This document shows, piece after piece, positions 18,025 through 25,741 of a stretch of 64,000 bases of DNA. This stretch comes from Bacillota bacterium (GTDB taxonomy: Bacteria; Bacillota; UBA4882; UBA8346). Where the stretch lies: positions 62,001 through 126,000 of the forward strand of contig JAEXDA010000037.1 of assembly GCA_023401925.1 (NCBI GenBank). Direction: 5' to 3'. The translations under genes were made by a program, and so were the position numbers. Position 1 is the stretch's first letter. Every line of letters starts with the position of its first letter. The notes under the pieces are model-generated. The model was not told the origin of the DNA. It searched no databases and saw only the letters and a list, made by a program, of their open reading frames with translations.

Positions 18025-18576
18025 GTGGCAGCGGGAGAGGTTATTTTCGTCATTGCTTTAAATTGTATTATTATTTGGATAATTTATAAATTCCAACAAA
18101 AATCTTTGGAAAAGCGGATGAAACACCTCAAAAACGAAATCCAAGATTTAGAAGATTTAGTTGCGGCTATTATTGAAGAATTTGAGGAAATTGCGGAGGT
18201 AACTGAAGCGCGCGCCAATGATGCCAAAAAAGCCATTTTGGAATCAACCCCGGTCATTGAGTCGGATGAACCTGTAATCAAAAGGCAGGTTGATGATCTT
18301 TATCATGAGATGAACGAAATCAACATCCCGGAATCTCCTGCCCAGCAGCCAACTGTTCTCAATGAAATACCCGAACTATCCAATGACTTGGTAGGTGAGG
18401 CTGAAACTACCCGGCATCAATCTTTATCCGGCAAAAGTCGTCCGGTTGTTGATGGAAGACATCAACGTATTTTAGAATTGTGGGAACAGGGAACGAGTAT
18501 TGAAGAAATTGCTAAAGAATTGGGTACCGGCAGAGGCGAAGTGCAATTAATTTTAGGAATTTATCGAAGGAGTTAA
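18025..18576 (+). CDS. SwrB/YlxL-like membrane protein with C-terminal HTH
   Basis: A 183-residue protein with one N-terminal membrane segment (about 3-22, VIFVIALNCIIIWIIY), a coiled coil (about 25-70, LEKRMKHLKNEIQDLEDL), a variable acidic linker and a helix-turn-helix-like end (RILELWEQGTSIEEIAKELGTGRGEVQLIL). This layout and its place at the end of the flagellar operon match the DUF6115 and SwrB/YlxL proteins; B. subtilis SwrB promotes flagellar basal body completion and SigD activity. GTG start behind GGAGG at 18011. Sequence similarity to SwrB proper is low, so the function is inferred from position and architecture. Confidence 0.75.
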   Translation: MAAGEVIFVIALNCIIIWIIYKFQQKSLEKRMKHLKNEIQDLEDLVAAIIEEFEEIAEVTEARANDAKKAILESTPVIESDEPVIKRQVDDLYHEMNEINIPESPAQQPTVLNEIPELSNDLVGEAETTRHQSLSGKSRPVVDGRHQRILELWEQGTSIEEIAKELGTGRGEVQLILGIYRRS

Positions 18577-18713
18577 TATAGGTGTTGTGGCTGTGGGCTA
18601 CTGGCTGTCAGCTAGCTGTTAACGGCTATTAGCTATTGGTTAAAAGCTTATCGCCAAATGTCAAAGGTCAATTACTAAAAGCCGAAAACTAAACGCACAA
18701 CCCATGCAAATAG
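18577..18713. repeat. Degenerate GGCTATTAGCTATTGG-like repeat array
   Basis: The gap before ftsQ contains a GC-richer version of the TTATTAGTTATTGG arrays seen elsewhere: several near-copies of CTGGCTGTCAGCTAGCTG and GGCTATTAGCTATTGG in a row. It marks the boundary between the flagellar operon and ftsQ. No ribosome site for ftsQ is visible in it. Confidence 0.45.
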
Positions 18714-19469
18714 ATGAAACAGATCAGACCAAAAATTGTTAAGCGAGAATCCCCCAAAAGCCCTAGCTTTGAGCGGCTTTTTCTTATATTGTTTGTTTTT
18801 TTAATGGTACTTATTTTTATAAATTCCGGTCTGTTTACAATTAGAGATTTTGTGGTAGAGGGTACTCAGAGTATTTCGACAGAAGATATTTTACTCAATG
18901 CCGATTTAAGTTACGGGAATATTTTTCAGGTAAACATCAAAGCGGCCAGGCGTAAAATCCTTCAAAATCCCAAGGTAGGATCGGTTAAAATAAAAAAAGT
19001 ATTTCCCAATAAGCTAATATTTACAATCGAAGAGCGGATACCGTTTTGTGTTATTTTTAACCGGGAAAAGGCCGTCACTATCGGTAATGACTTAGTGGTG
19101 ATGGAAATTCGAAATAAAAACGCCCCAACCAATTTGCCAATCATAACCGGTATATCCTTAAAAAAGACCGCCATGGGTCAACCTATTCAGTCTTCGGATT
19201 TTGCTTTGGTTTTGGACATTTTCAAAAATGTCGATGAAACTTTGCGGCAAAACATCAGTGAGATCGATGTAATTAGCTATCAAATTTATCTCGATCTACC
19301 CAAGTGCTCTCACACTATCAAAGTCGATCTGGGCAATTCGAGTCAAATCGAAAAAAAGATGTATAACCTCCGAGCGATCTTATCTCAGACCTCACCCGAA
19401 AAATTGGCCAAAATTGATCTTCGGGTTCCAGGAGCACCTACAACGATTAAATTACCAAAAAGTCAATAA
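18714..19469 (+). CDS. ftsQ: Cell division protein FtsQ/DivIB
   Basis: FtsQ/DivIB is a bitopic division protein that joins the FtsLB complex at the septum. The 251 residues show a basic cytoplasmic tail (MKQIRPKIVKRESPKS), one membrane segment (about 22-41), then the POTRA domain (FTIRDFVVEGTQSISTEDIL ... KILQNPKVGSVKIKKVFPNKLIFTIEERIP) and the beta domain. An in-frame stop directly precedes ATG 18714, so no longer start exists, and no clear ribosome site is seen. The gene follows the flagellar operon and not the usual mur genes, and ftsA does not come next. Confidence 0.87.
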   Translation: MKQIRPKIVKRESPKSPSFERLFLILFVFLMVLIFINSGLFTIRDFVVEGTQSISTEDILLNADLSYGNIFQVNIKAARRKILQNPKVGSVKIKKVFPNKLIFTIEERIPFCVIFNREKAVTIGNDLVVMEIRNKNAPTNLPIITGISLKKTAMGQPIQSSDFALVLDIFKNVDETLRQNISEIDVISYQIYLDLPKCSHTIKVDLGNSSQIEKKMYNLRAILSQTSPEKLAKIDLRVPGAPTTIKLPKSQ

Positions 19470-19484
19470 AATAAGGCCTACTTT

Positions 19485-19702
19485 ACCTCACCCTGAGGCT
19501 GTCTGAAAAATGATGCGAAATCAATAAGAAATACAATATATCACACACACAGGACTTCATCGAATATCTCGGTTTCAATATATTGTATTGCTTGATCGTA
19601 AAATTCTCTTTTGGGATAGCCTCGCCCCTCTCCTGAGGATGCCAAATCATGATGCGCTAAGGAGAGCAGTGGCACGTCTTCGCAGAAGGGGAGGGGTGAG
19701 GT
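19485..19702. repeat. Palindromic CCTCACCC repeat, interrupted in its left arm
   Basis: The right arm AAGGGGAGGGGTGAGGT (19686-19702) has its complement in two pieces on the left, ACCTCACCCT (19485-19494) and CGCCCCTCTCCT (from 19622), separated by the 129-base element described next. Between the arms lies GAGGATGCCAAATCATGATG. Such CCTCACCCC...GGGGTGAGG palindromes are common bacterial intergenic repeats. Confidence 0.5.
19495..19623 (+). mobile_element. MITE-like element, copy 1
   Basis: A 129-base non-coding element with imperfect terminal inverted repeats (GAGGCTGTCTGAAAA at the left, TTTTGGGATAGCCTC at the right) and internal complementary AATACAATATAT / ATATATTGTATT-like segments. GAGGCTGTCT ends are typical of transposase-carrying insertion sequences, so this may be a deletion derivative moved in trans. 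A second copy in the opposite direction lies at 59250-59372. No target duplication could be made out with confidence. Confidence 0.6.
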
Positions 19703-19771
19703 TCTCCGGTATTTTCAAAATAGCCAACCGCAGGTTTAAAAAAATTTTTTGATATCTGGAAGGGTTAATTC

Positions 19772-19828
19772 ATGATGTTGCAGAAATACTTACGAGGATT
19801 ATGGTCTGATGTCGTTTGGTTTCGATAG
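19772..19828 (+). CDS. Possible 18-residue peptide upstream of ftsZ
   Basis: ATG ATG start 8 bases after GGAAGGG, giving MMLQKYLRGLWSDVVWFR and a stop 40 bases before ftsZ. It is short enough to be chance. It is noted because it has a fair ribosome site, an amphipathic Trp-rich composition and lies in the place where ftsA or a leader would be expected. Family unknown. Confidence 0.25.
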   Translation: MMLQKYLRGLWSDVVWFR

Positions 19829-19868
19829 TTAATAGTCATCGGTAACAGAGTACAGGGGGAACTTTTTA

Positions 19869-20912
19869 ATGCTGGAGTTTGGAGTTGCAAACGAGCAATT
19901 TGCTTCAATTAAGGTCATTGGTGTTGGAGGCGGAGGTTCCAATGCTGTCAATCGGATGATTGATGCCAAAATTCAGGGAGTTGAATTTATCGCCATTAAT
20001 ACCGATGGTCAAGCATTAAATCGTTCAAATGCTGATATTCGATTGCGAATCGGTGATCAGCTAACCAAAGGGTTGGGTGCCGGAGCCAATCCCGATATTG
20101 GCCAACAAGCAGCAATCGAAAGCAAGGATGAGTTACAGGGAGTTCTTCAGGGTGCCGATATGGTTTTTGTTACAGCCGGGATGGGCGGCGGCACCGGAAC
20201 CGGAGCGGCCCCGGTTATTGCTCAAATGGCTAAAGATTCGGGAGCTTTAACAGTAGGAGTTGTGACAAAGCCTTTTTTGTTTGAAGGGCGGGTTCGTTTA
20301 AATCAGGCGGATAAAGGTATTGTTACTCTGAAAGAAAGCGTTGACACTTTAATCACGATTCCCAATGAACGGTTATTGCAGATTGTGGAAAAGAATACCT
20401 CGATGATCGATGCTTTTAGAATGGCTGATGATGTTTTGCGTCAAGCAGTACAAGGAATATCGGATTTAATAACGATTAACGGCTTGATTAACGTTGATTT
20501 TGCGGATGTCAAAACGATTATGAGTCAAGCCGGTTCGGCGTTGATGGGAATTGGAGTCGCCAAGGGAGAAAACAGAGCCGTCGAAGCGGCTAAAGCAGCT
20601 ATTCAGAGCCCTCTGCTTGATACTACGATTGAAGGTTCAAAAGGGGTTTTGCTCAATATCACGGGAAGCAGTAATTTAAGCCTGTTTGAGATCAATGAAG
20701 CCGCTGCAATTGTTACCGAGGCGGCTGATGCCGATGCCAATATTATCTTTGGAGCCGTTATCGATGAAACCCTGGGGGAAGAAATCCGTGTCACCGTGAT
20801 AGCGACCGGATTTGAACAAAAGCGTTCCCGGAGAATGGGCCTTGATGAGCTGGAATTAAAGCCTTTTATGAGTGATGATTTAGAGATACCGGCATTTTTA
20901 AGGAAAAAGTGA
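19869..20912 (+). CDS. ftsZ: Cell division GTPase FtsZ
   Basis: FtsZ is the tubulin-like GTPase forming the division ring. The 347 residues show the nucleotide-binding start IKVIGVGGGGSNAVNRMI, the tubulin signature GGGTGTGAAPVIA, the T7 loop NVDFADVKTIM, and the C-terminal peptide DLEIPAFLRKK that binds partner proteins such as FtsA and SepF. The linker before the peptide is very short. ATG 19869 has GGGGGAAC upstream. A terminator-like hairpin follows at 21049. FtsA is not encoded nearby. Confidence 0.98.
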   Translation: MLEFGVANEQFASIKVIGVGGGGSNAVNRMIDAKIQGVEFIAINTDGQALNRSNADIRLRIGDQLTKGLGAGANPDIGQQAAIESKDELQGVLQGADMVFVTAGMGGGTGTGAAPVIAQMAKDSGALTVGVVTKPFLFEGRVRLNQADKGIVTLKESVDTLITIPNERLLQIVEKNTSMIDAFRMADDVLRQAVQGISDLITINGLINVDFADVKTIMSQAGSALMGIGVAKGENRAVEAAKAAIQSPLLDTTIEGSKGVLLNITGSSNLSLFEINEAAAIVTEAADADANIIFGAVIDETLGEEIRVTVIATGFEQKRSRRMGLDELELKPFMSDDLEIPAFLRKK

Positions 20913-20930
20913 ATGGTTAGCATGTAAGAA

Positions 20931-21030
20931 TTCAGGCACTGGAATCCAGGAGAAATTCATTGTTGCTTTGAATTTGGGCAGGGTAGAGAAAGTTTGATTT
21001 TATTTTGACTCCTGGCTCCTAATTTCTGAC
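20931..21030. repeat. Imperfect inverted repeat after ftsZ
   Basis: Left arm TAAGAATTCAGG...GGAATCCAGGAG (about 20925-20952) and right arm GACTCCTGGCTCC...TCTGACTCTTA (about 21007-21036) are imperfectly complementary. The right arm resembles the one in the fliQ-fliR gap. The gap 20913-21215 otherwise holds the terminator and the spoIIGA ribosome region. Confidence 0.45.
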
Positions 21031-21048
21031 TCTTATATTATATCAGTG

Positions 21049-21090
21049 AAGCGTTCGAAGAGTTTTCTTCGGGCGCTTTTCCGCTTTTTA
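21049..21090 (+). terminator. Rho-independent terminator after ftsZ
   Basis: AAGCGTTCGAAG (21049-21060), loop AGTTTT, then CTTCGGGCGCTT with two G-U pairs gives a 12-pair stem, followed by TTCCGCTTTTTA. It would end transcription from ftsZ and separate it from the sporulation pair downstream. Confidence 0.75.
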
Positions 21091-21215
21091 TGAGGGTTTC
21101 GTTAAAAAGTAGCAAGAAAATGAAGATTCTGGTTATTTATGTTAGGCGATAACAGAGGAACGCTCTGAGCAGATTTGTAAAATAAATTGGGGGATGATGA
21201 TGAGTCTTGCAGACG

Positions 21216-22121
21216 ATGGAAATATATCTCGATGTGCCTTTTTTTAGCAGTATATTGGGTTGGATTCAAGATAGTGGTTTATTGTGGATGGTAGCGCAAA
21301 TTTGCGGGCATAAAGTCAAAATGACACGAATCATCATGGGTGGTGCAATAGGAGGCATATTTCAATTTTTTCTCCTCTTAAACCAAGCATCCAATGGTTT
21401 ATTGAATAATTGGATATTGTCTCCGTTCATCTACATATTGGCTATACCTTTCATCATGCTCAGTATTACTTTTTTACCGGCTAGATTCTTTAGCCTTTTC
21501 CGTGTTAGCGGTTATTTCTTTTGTCTATCTTTTTTATTATCCGGTTTTCAATGGGGATTCGATGCTTTGAATGATCGTTTTGTCCATATTGAAATCTCTT
21601 TATGGTGGCGGTTTTGTCTGCAACTATGTTTCATCTTGATTTTGGGTGAACTTGGCTGGGGAATTGTCCACCGCAAGATATGGGAATGTCTATGTCATTA
21701 CCCGATAGAAATCGATTTTGAAGGGAATCATTTGCAATTGAATGCCTTGCTCGATACAGGCAATCGTCTTTATGATCCCTTAACCAAACTGCCGGTGATT
21801 ATCATTGAGTTGAGTCATATTAAGGGCTATTTGCCAAAGGAGGTCATTCGTTTAACGGAAAGTTTTAATCGGGGTGAGATGGCTCAAAATTTAGACTGGA
21901 ATTTATCGGATAATTGGGCCCAGCGGATTCGTGTATTGCCCTATAATTCTTTAGGGAACGATCAGGGAATGCTTCTAGGATTTCGGCCCGACCAAATGAA
22001 AATAAGGCAAAGGGATCAAGAAATTATTCTTCAAGATGTGATTGTTGCTATCTATAGCCGGACGTTATCGCGGGAAGGTACGTTCCAAGCGCTTATCCCG
22101 CCGACGGTCTTGACCCATTGA
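21216..22121 (+). CDS. spoIIGA: Sporulation sigma-E processing protease SpoIIGA
   Basis: SpoIIGA is the membrane aspartic protease that removes the pro-sequence of sigma-E in the mother cell after activation by SpoIIR. The N-terminal half has about five membrane segments (about 10-145). The C-terminal half carries the catalytic motif LLDTGNRLYDPLTKLPV with Asp180. TTG 21207 is in frame, but ATG 21216 (MEIYLDVPFF) fits the family start. The stop lies just past an in-frame start of the sigE frame; sigE proper begins 23 bases later. Pairing with sigE confirms the call. Confidence 0.93.
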   Translation: MEIYLDVPFFSSILGWIQDSGLLWMVAQICGHKVKMTRIIMGGAIGGIFQFFLLLNQASNGLLNNWILSPFIYILAIPFIMLSITFLPARFFSLFRVSGYFFCLSFLLSGFQWGFDALNDRFVHIEISLWWRFCLQLCFILILGELGWGIVHRKIWECLCHYPIEIDFEGNHLQLNALLDTGNRLYDPLTKLPVIIIELSHIKGYLPKEVIRLTESFNRGEMAQNLDWNLSDNWAQRIRVLPYNSLGNDQGMLLGFRPDQMKIRQRDQEIILQDVIVAIYSRTLSREGTFQALIPPTVLTH

Positions 22122-22144
22122 AAAATCAAAAAGGAGCGAACGAG

Positions 22145-22876
22145 ATGGTCAGAAAATGGAAAAGGTGGCGTCTTCCATTCAGATTGTTTCTCACAAATAT
22201 TCTGCTAAAAATGGGTTTGCGCCCGAGATTGATTGCCTATGTTGGAAGTAGCGAAGCTCTGCCTCCGCCTTTATCGAGCGAGGAAGAAGTCTATTTATTG
22301 GATAAGCTGACAACCGGCGATCGGGCGGTAAAAGCAGTTCTAATTGAGCGGAATTTACGATTGGTGGTATATATTGCCCGTAAATTTGAAAATACCGGAG
22401 TTGGAATTGAAGATTTGGTTTCCATTGGAACCATTGGGTTGATTAAAGCAGTCAATACATTTGATCCTACCAAGAAAATAAAATTAGCAACCTATGCTTC
22501 AAGGTGTATTGAAAATGAAATTTTAATGTATTTACGGCGGAATAGTAAAACTAGGGCTGAAGTTTCCTTCGACGAACCGTTAAACATTGATTGGGATGGT
22601 AATGAATTGCTGCTATCTGATGTTCTGGGCACGGAAAATGATTCTACTTACAAATTCGTGGAAGAAGAAATTGAAAAAAATCTTTTGAATTCGGCGATGA
22701 GTTATTTGAGCAGTCGTGAAAAGGTCATTGTGGAATTGCGGTTTGGCCTAAAAGACGGCGCCGAACGCACCCAGAAAGAAGTGGCCGATTTTTTGGGAAT
22801 TTCCCAATCTTATATTTCTAGGCTTGAGAAGCGTATCATCCGGAAATTGAAAAAGGAAATCAAGCGATTGGACTAA
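22145..22876 (+). CDS. sigE: Sporulation sigma factor SigE (pro-form)
   Basis: Mother-cell sigma factor of early sporulation. The first ~30 residues are the membrane-associating pro-sequence (WRLPFRLFLTNILLKMGLRPRLIAYVG), followed by SEALPPPLSSEEE, the family cleavage neighbourhood. Region 2 reads NLRLVVYIARKFENTGVGIEDLVSIGTIGLIKAVNTFDP, and region 4 ends QKEVADFLGISQSYISRLEKRIIRKLKKE. The frame is open from TTG 22118, but AAAGGAGCGA nine bases before ATG 22145 sets the start, giving 243 residues. sigG, often next, is absent; a DJ-1 gene follows. Confidence 0.95.
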   Translation: MVRKWKRWRLPFRLFLTNILLKMGLRPRLIAYVGSSEALPPPLSSEEEVYLLDKLTTGDRAVKAVLIERNLRLVVYIARKFENTGVGIEDLVSIGTIGLIKAVNTFDPTKKIKLATYASRCIENEILMYLRRNSKTRAEVSFDEPLNIDWDGNELLLSDVLGTENDSTYKFVEEEIEKNLLNSAMSYLSSREKVIVELRFGLKDGAERTQKEVADFLGISQSYISRLEKRIIRKLKKEIKRLD

Positions 22877-22884
22877 AGTTTGTT

Positions 22885-23080
22885 ATGGGTAATTGAGTTA
22901 TTAAGTTATTAGTTATTGGTCTAATGTTTAAGGGAATGGTAAAGACTGAGCAGAAAAAACGTTAATTGATTCATCTTGAATATTTGTTCGTCTATAAATT
23001 AATTATGAATTGACCTACCAAATCCCAAATACCTATATTACAGGCAATCAATCCCAATAACTAATAACCGGTAATCAATA
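22885..23080. repeat. Inverted pair of TTATTAGTTATTGG-type arrays
   Basis: Just after sigE, GAGTTATTAAGTTATTAGTTATTGG (in pieces, 22894-22919) reads in the + direction; at 23050-23080 the complement type appears (CAATAACTAATAACCGGTAATC). The two could pair. No gene lies in the 22877-23128 gap. Confidence 0.55.
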
Positions 23081-23102
23081 TTTATTACTTAATCTCTTAT
23101 GT

Positions 23103-23108
23103 TATAAT
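23103..23108 (+). promoter_or_regulatory. Possible -10 box for the DJ-1 gene
   Basis: TATAAT at 23103-23108 sits 21 bases before the ATG of the next gene. A matching -35 box at normal spacing is poor (ATTTAT around 23080), so this is only a weak promoter candidate. Confidence 0.3.
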
Positions 23109-23128
23109 AAATTCAGAGGTGATAGATC

Positions 23129-23650
23129 ATGGTAAAGACAGTGGCTTTGGTGATTGCGGCCAAAACTTTTCGCGACGAGGAATACCAGGTTCCTAAGGAT
23201 ATTTTGGAAAAAGCAGGGATTCAAGTAATAACCGCATCGACAACCCTTGGCATAGCCCAAGGCAAGCTGGGAATGATGGTTCAACCGGATATTTTACTGC
23301 CGGCGCTTGCAGGGAAACAGCTGGATGCATTGATTTTTATCGGTGGAGGTGGCAGCTCCCAGTATTTTGAGGATAAAATAGCCCATGAACTTGTCTGGAA
23401 TTTTTACAATCAAGGTAAAATCGTGGGCGCTATTTGTATAGCTCCGGTTATTTTAGCCAATGCCGGTCTTTTAAAAGATAGGAAAGCAACGGTTTTCCCG
23501 GATGGGACTGACAGATTGCAAGCCGGCGGGGCAATTTATACCGGCAGCATGGTTGAGGTTGACGGAAGGATTATCACCGGTTGCGGGCCCGAAGCGGCTG
23601 AGAAATTCGGAAATGAATTGGTGAAGCTGCTATTGGAGAACCAGGATTAA
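23129..23650 (+). CDS. DJ-1/PfpI family protein
   Basis: A 173-residue single-domain protein of the DJ-1/PfpI/ThiJ superfamily. The nucleophile elbow is GAICIAPVILANAGLL with Cys103, and the conserved acidic residue is in FRDEEY (Glu17 or 18). The GGGGSSQYF loop and TVFPDGTDRL are also seen. Members act as glyoxalases, deglycases, amidases or chaperones; the sequence does not decide among these. AGAGGTG ribosome site. It stands alone between repeat-filled gaps, so context gives no hint. Confidence 0.88.
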   Translation: MVKTVALVIAAKTFRDEEYQVPKDILEKAGIQVITASTTLGIAQGKLGMMVQPDILLPALAGKQLDALIFIGGGGSSQYFEDKIAHELVWNFYNQGKIVGAICIAPVILANAGLLKDRKATVFPDGTDRLQAGGAIYTGSMVEVDGRIITGCGPEAAEKFGNELVKLLLENQD

Positions 23651-24488
23651 AATAGATATCGCTTCAAAATATTAAATTCCTTCTATCTGTAGATATTGAA
23701 TTAAATTTTTTTAGAAAAAGTCGGCTAAAAAAGTTAACGGGGATAGGATTAACATTCCGCTGAAGGCCGCGGATTAAAATCGATTAAACTCTACGGCTTG
23801 TGAAAATCATATCAGCTAAAGCCGGTAGAAATGCGATTCAGAGAGCGTTGCATTATCGGGGATATCGGTTTTAACCGATATGGATGGAAGCAGCCGCGAG
23901 GTTTGCCGCGTTCTCTGGACGCGCCCCCGCGGATTGCTAATTTTAGCTCTAAAATTTATTTCAACCGATAGAGCATTCAAAAATTTATTCCATCAGAAAA
24001 GTTTGTTCAGCAAACCGCCAAAAATCGACTCTTCCCTTTAGTTATTCAATTGCTTCCGGCTATCAAGAGCAATTTCCCCTCTCTCAACATTGAGGATAAA
24101 ATCTAATCTTCCTTTTCAAAAATCTTATCTCCCGGAGATGAAATCATTGGACGGCAGAAAGAATTATTTTTGTGACGGGAAGAATTCTCGGATGAAGGAA
24201 ACTTAAAACCGCTGCGTCTGAGACCCAGATAGGGATTGCCATGGAGACTCAGAGGCACAGAGAATTTTTGGGGTAAAAAACAAAAATTCAAGAAGCTCTT
24301 CCAACTTTTCCATAAGAAGACCTTATTTATTTTCTAAATATATTTTCTTTTGGCAGGATTAACCGATCAGGGCTCGAAATGATATGTCGGGCTCAATATA
24401 AGGTTATTCAAGTTTATCTTTGGATGATGATCATATAAACTAAAATTTCCTAACGAATCCTTAAACAAAATCGAGCGGAGGGACGCTT
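23651..24488. other. 838-base gap without a convincing gene
   Basis: The gap contains repeat copy A (23763-23974) and, near 24240-24272, a GAGACTCAGAGGCACAGAG stretch related to widespread CGCAGAG-type repeats. A 62-codon frame on the - strand at 24103-24291 has no family features. No clear promoter or riboswitch was recognised; the last bases hold the GGAGGG site of the next gene. Confidence 0.6.
23763..23974 (+). repeat. ~210-base dispersed repeat, copy A
   Basis: Begins AAGGCCGCGGATTAAAATC and ends near TTTCAACCGATAGAGC. It matches copy B (26230-26432) over its whole length with scattered differences, in the same orientation. Internal small palindromes include AGCTAAAGCCGG and GATATCGGTTTTAACCGATAT, and CCGCGAGG...CGCCCCCGCGG. 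No coding frame of note. The two copies bracket the 24489-26101 genes. Confidence 0.7.
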
Positions 24489-25586
24489 TTGAAAGCAATG
24501 ATATTGGCAGCAGGGGTGGGTTCACGCTTGGAGCCGCTGACCTGTAATATTCCTAAACCGATGGTTCCGGTGGTCAACCGGCCCGCCATGGAACATATTA
24601 TTCAATTGTTGGCTAAAAATAACATTCGGCAAATAGCCGCTAACGTTTGGTATTTACCGGAGAAGATTCAGTCTTATTTTGGCGATGGGCGACAGTTCGG
24701 AGTGGAGCTGCAATATTCCCAGGAAAAAGAGCTTATGGGTACTGCCGGAGGGGTTAAGAAATTAGAGAGTTTCCTTGATGAGACATTCGTTATTATTTCC
24801 GGTGATGCATTAACTGACATTAATTTGGAAGCACTACTCTCCCGTCACCGTCAAACCGGCGCCATTGCTACGATTGCTCTTAAAGAAGTGCCGGACCCGC
24901 GTCAATTTGGCGTGGTTATTATCGATGAGGACGGACGGATCAAGGCTTTTCAGGAAAAGCCCGAACCGGATCAGGCTCTCAGCAAACTTGCCAATACGGG
25001 GGTTTATGTGTTTGAACCGGAGATTTTTAAACATATTCCTGCGGATACCGTTTATGATTTCGGGAAGCAACTATTCCCGAAGCTGGTTGAAATGAACGCC
25101 CCTTTTTACGGCTATAAGATGAAAGGTTATTGGTGCGACATCGGTACCTTAAATCAGTACCGGCTGGCCAATTATGACGTTTTAAAGGGCCTGGTGAAAA
25201 TCGATATTCCAGGTATTTGGCATCCCAATGCGGTTTATGTGGGAGAAAGGACGATTGTTGCTCCTACTGCCAGGTTCGGGCCGAAAGTCGTGATAGGACG
25301 CAATTGCCATATCGGTTATGGTGTGGAAGTCTTTGGGGAGACTGTAATCGGCGATAACTGCATCATCGAAGAGGGAGCATCTATCTTTGGAAGTATTGTT
25401 TGGCATAATACCCAGATCGGACGCGATGCCAGGTTGGTGGAGTGCGTGGTCGGCAGTGAATGCTATCTAAAAGACGGTTCCATCATTGGCGCCGGCGTTA
25501 TATTGAGTGATGATTGTATTGTGGAACCGGGTCGGGTTATTGAAGCCAACTCCAAGTTCTGGCCGGGGAAAGTTGTGGGGAATTGA
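24489..25586 (+). CDS. NDP-sugar pyrophosphorylase (mannose-1-phosphate guanylyltransferase-like)
   Basis: A 365-residue enzyme with an N-terminal nucleotidyltransferase domain (LAAGVGSRLEPLTCNIPKPMVPV, ISGDALTDI, EKPEPDQALSKLANTGVYVF, GYWCDIGTLNQY) and a C-terminal left-handed beta-helix of hexapeptide repeats (IVAPTARFGPKVVIGRNCHIG onward). Such proteins make GDP-mannose or UDP/dTDP-glucose from the sugar 1-phosphate; GDP-mannose is attractive because gmd lies downstream, but substrate cannot be fixed from sequence. TTG start behind GGAGGG. It stands alone between two copies of a dispersed repeat. Confidence 0.82.
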   Translation: MKAMILAAGVGSRLEPLTCNIPKPMVPVVNRPAMEHIIQLLAKNNIRQIAANVWYLPEKIQSYFGDGRQFGVELQYSQEKELMGTAGGVKKLESFLDETFVIISGDALTDINLEALLSRHRQTGAIATIALKEVPDPRQFGVVIIDEDGRIKAFQEKPEPDQALSKLANTGVYVFEPEIFKHIPADTVYDFGKQLFPKLVEMNAPFYGYKMKGYWCDIGTLNQYRLANYDVLKGLVKIDIPGIWHPNAVYVGERTIVAPTARFGPKVVIGRNCHIGYGVEVFGETVIGDNCIIEEGASIFGSIVWHNTQIGRDARLVECVVGSECYLKDGSIIGAGVILSDDCIVEPGRVIEANSKFWPGKVVGN

Positions 25587-25588
25587 TT

Positions 25589-25653
25589 TTAGTTATTAAG
25601 TTATTAAGTTATTGGTTATTAAGTTATTAGGTTAATGGTAATTAAGTTTTTAG
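25589..25653 (+). repeat. TTATTAAGTTATTGG-type array
   Basis: Directly after the previous stop, five or more near-copies of AGTTATTA(A/G) follow in a row, one with GGTTATT. Reads in + direction. Same family as the arrays after sigE, at 26103, 30220, 60562 and 61741. Confidence 0.6.
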
Positions 25654-25741
25654 TGGGAATGATTGAGAGTTTAAATGATTGATATTTAAGGTTCGTTTTT
25701 TTAGAAGGATTTGTGGTATTATTTTGAGGTTGTGATTTCAG

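Noticed and set aside
21195..21245. ATG ATG ATG frame after GGGGGA as the start of the gene before sigE
   Set aside because: This frame ends after 17 codons; SpoIIGA family sequence is in another frame from ATG 21216.
24103..24291. 62-codon - strand frame
   Set aside because: No ribosome site, low-complexity composition and overlaps a repeat-like segment; all real genes in the window are on the + strand.
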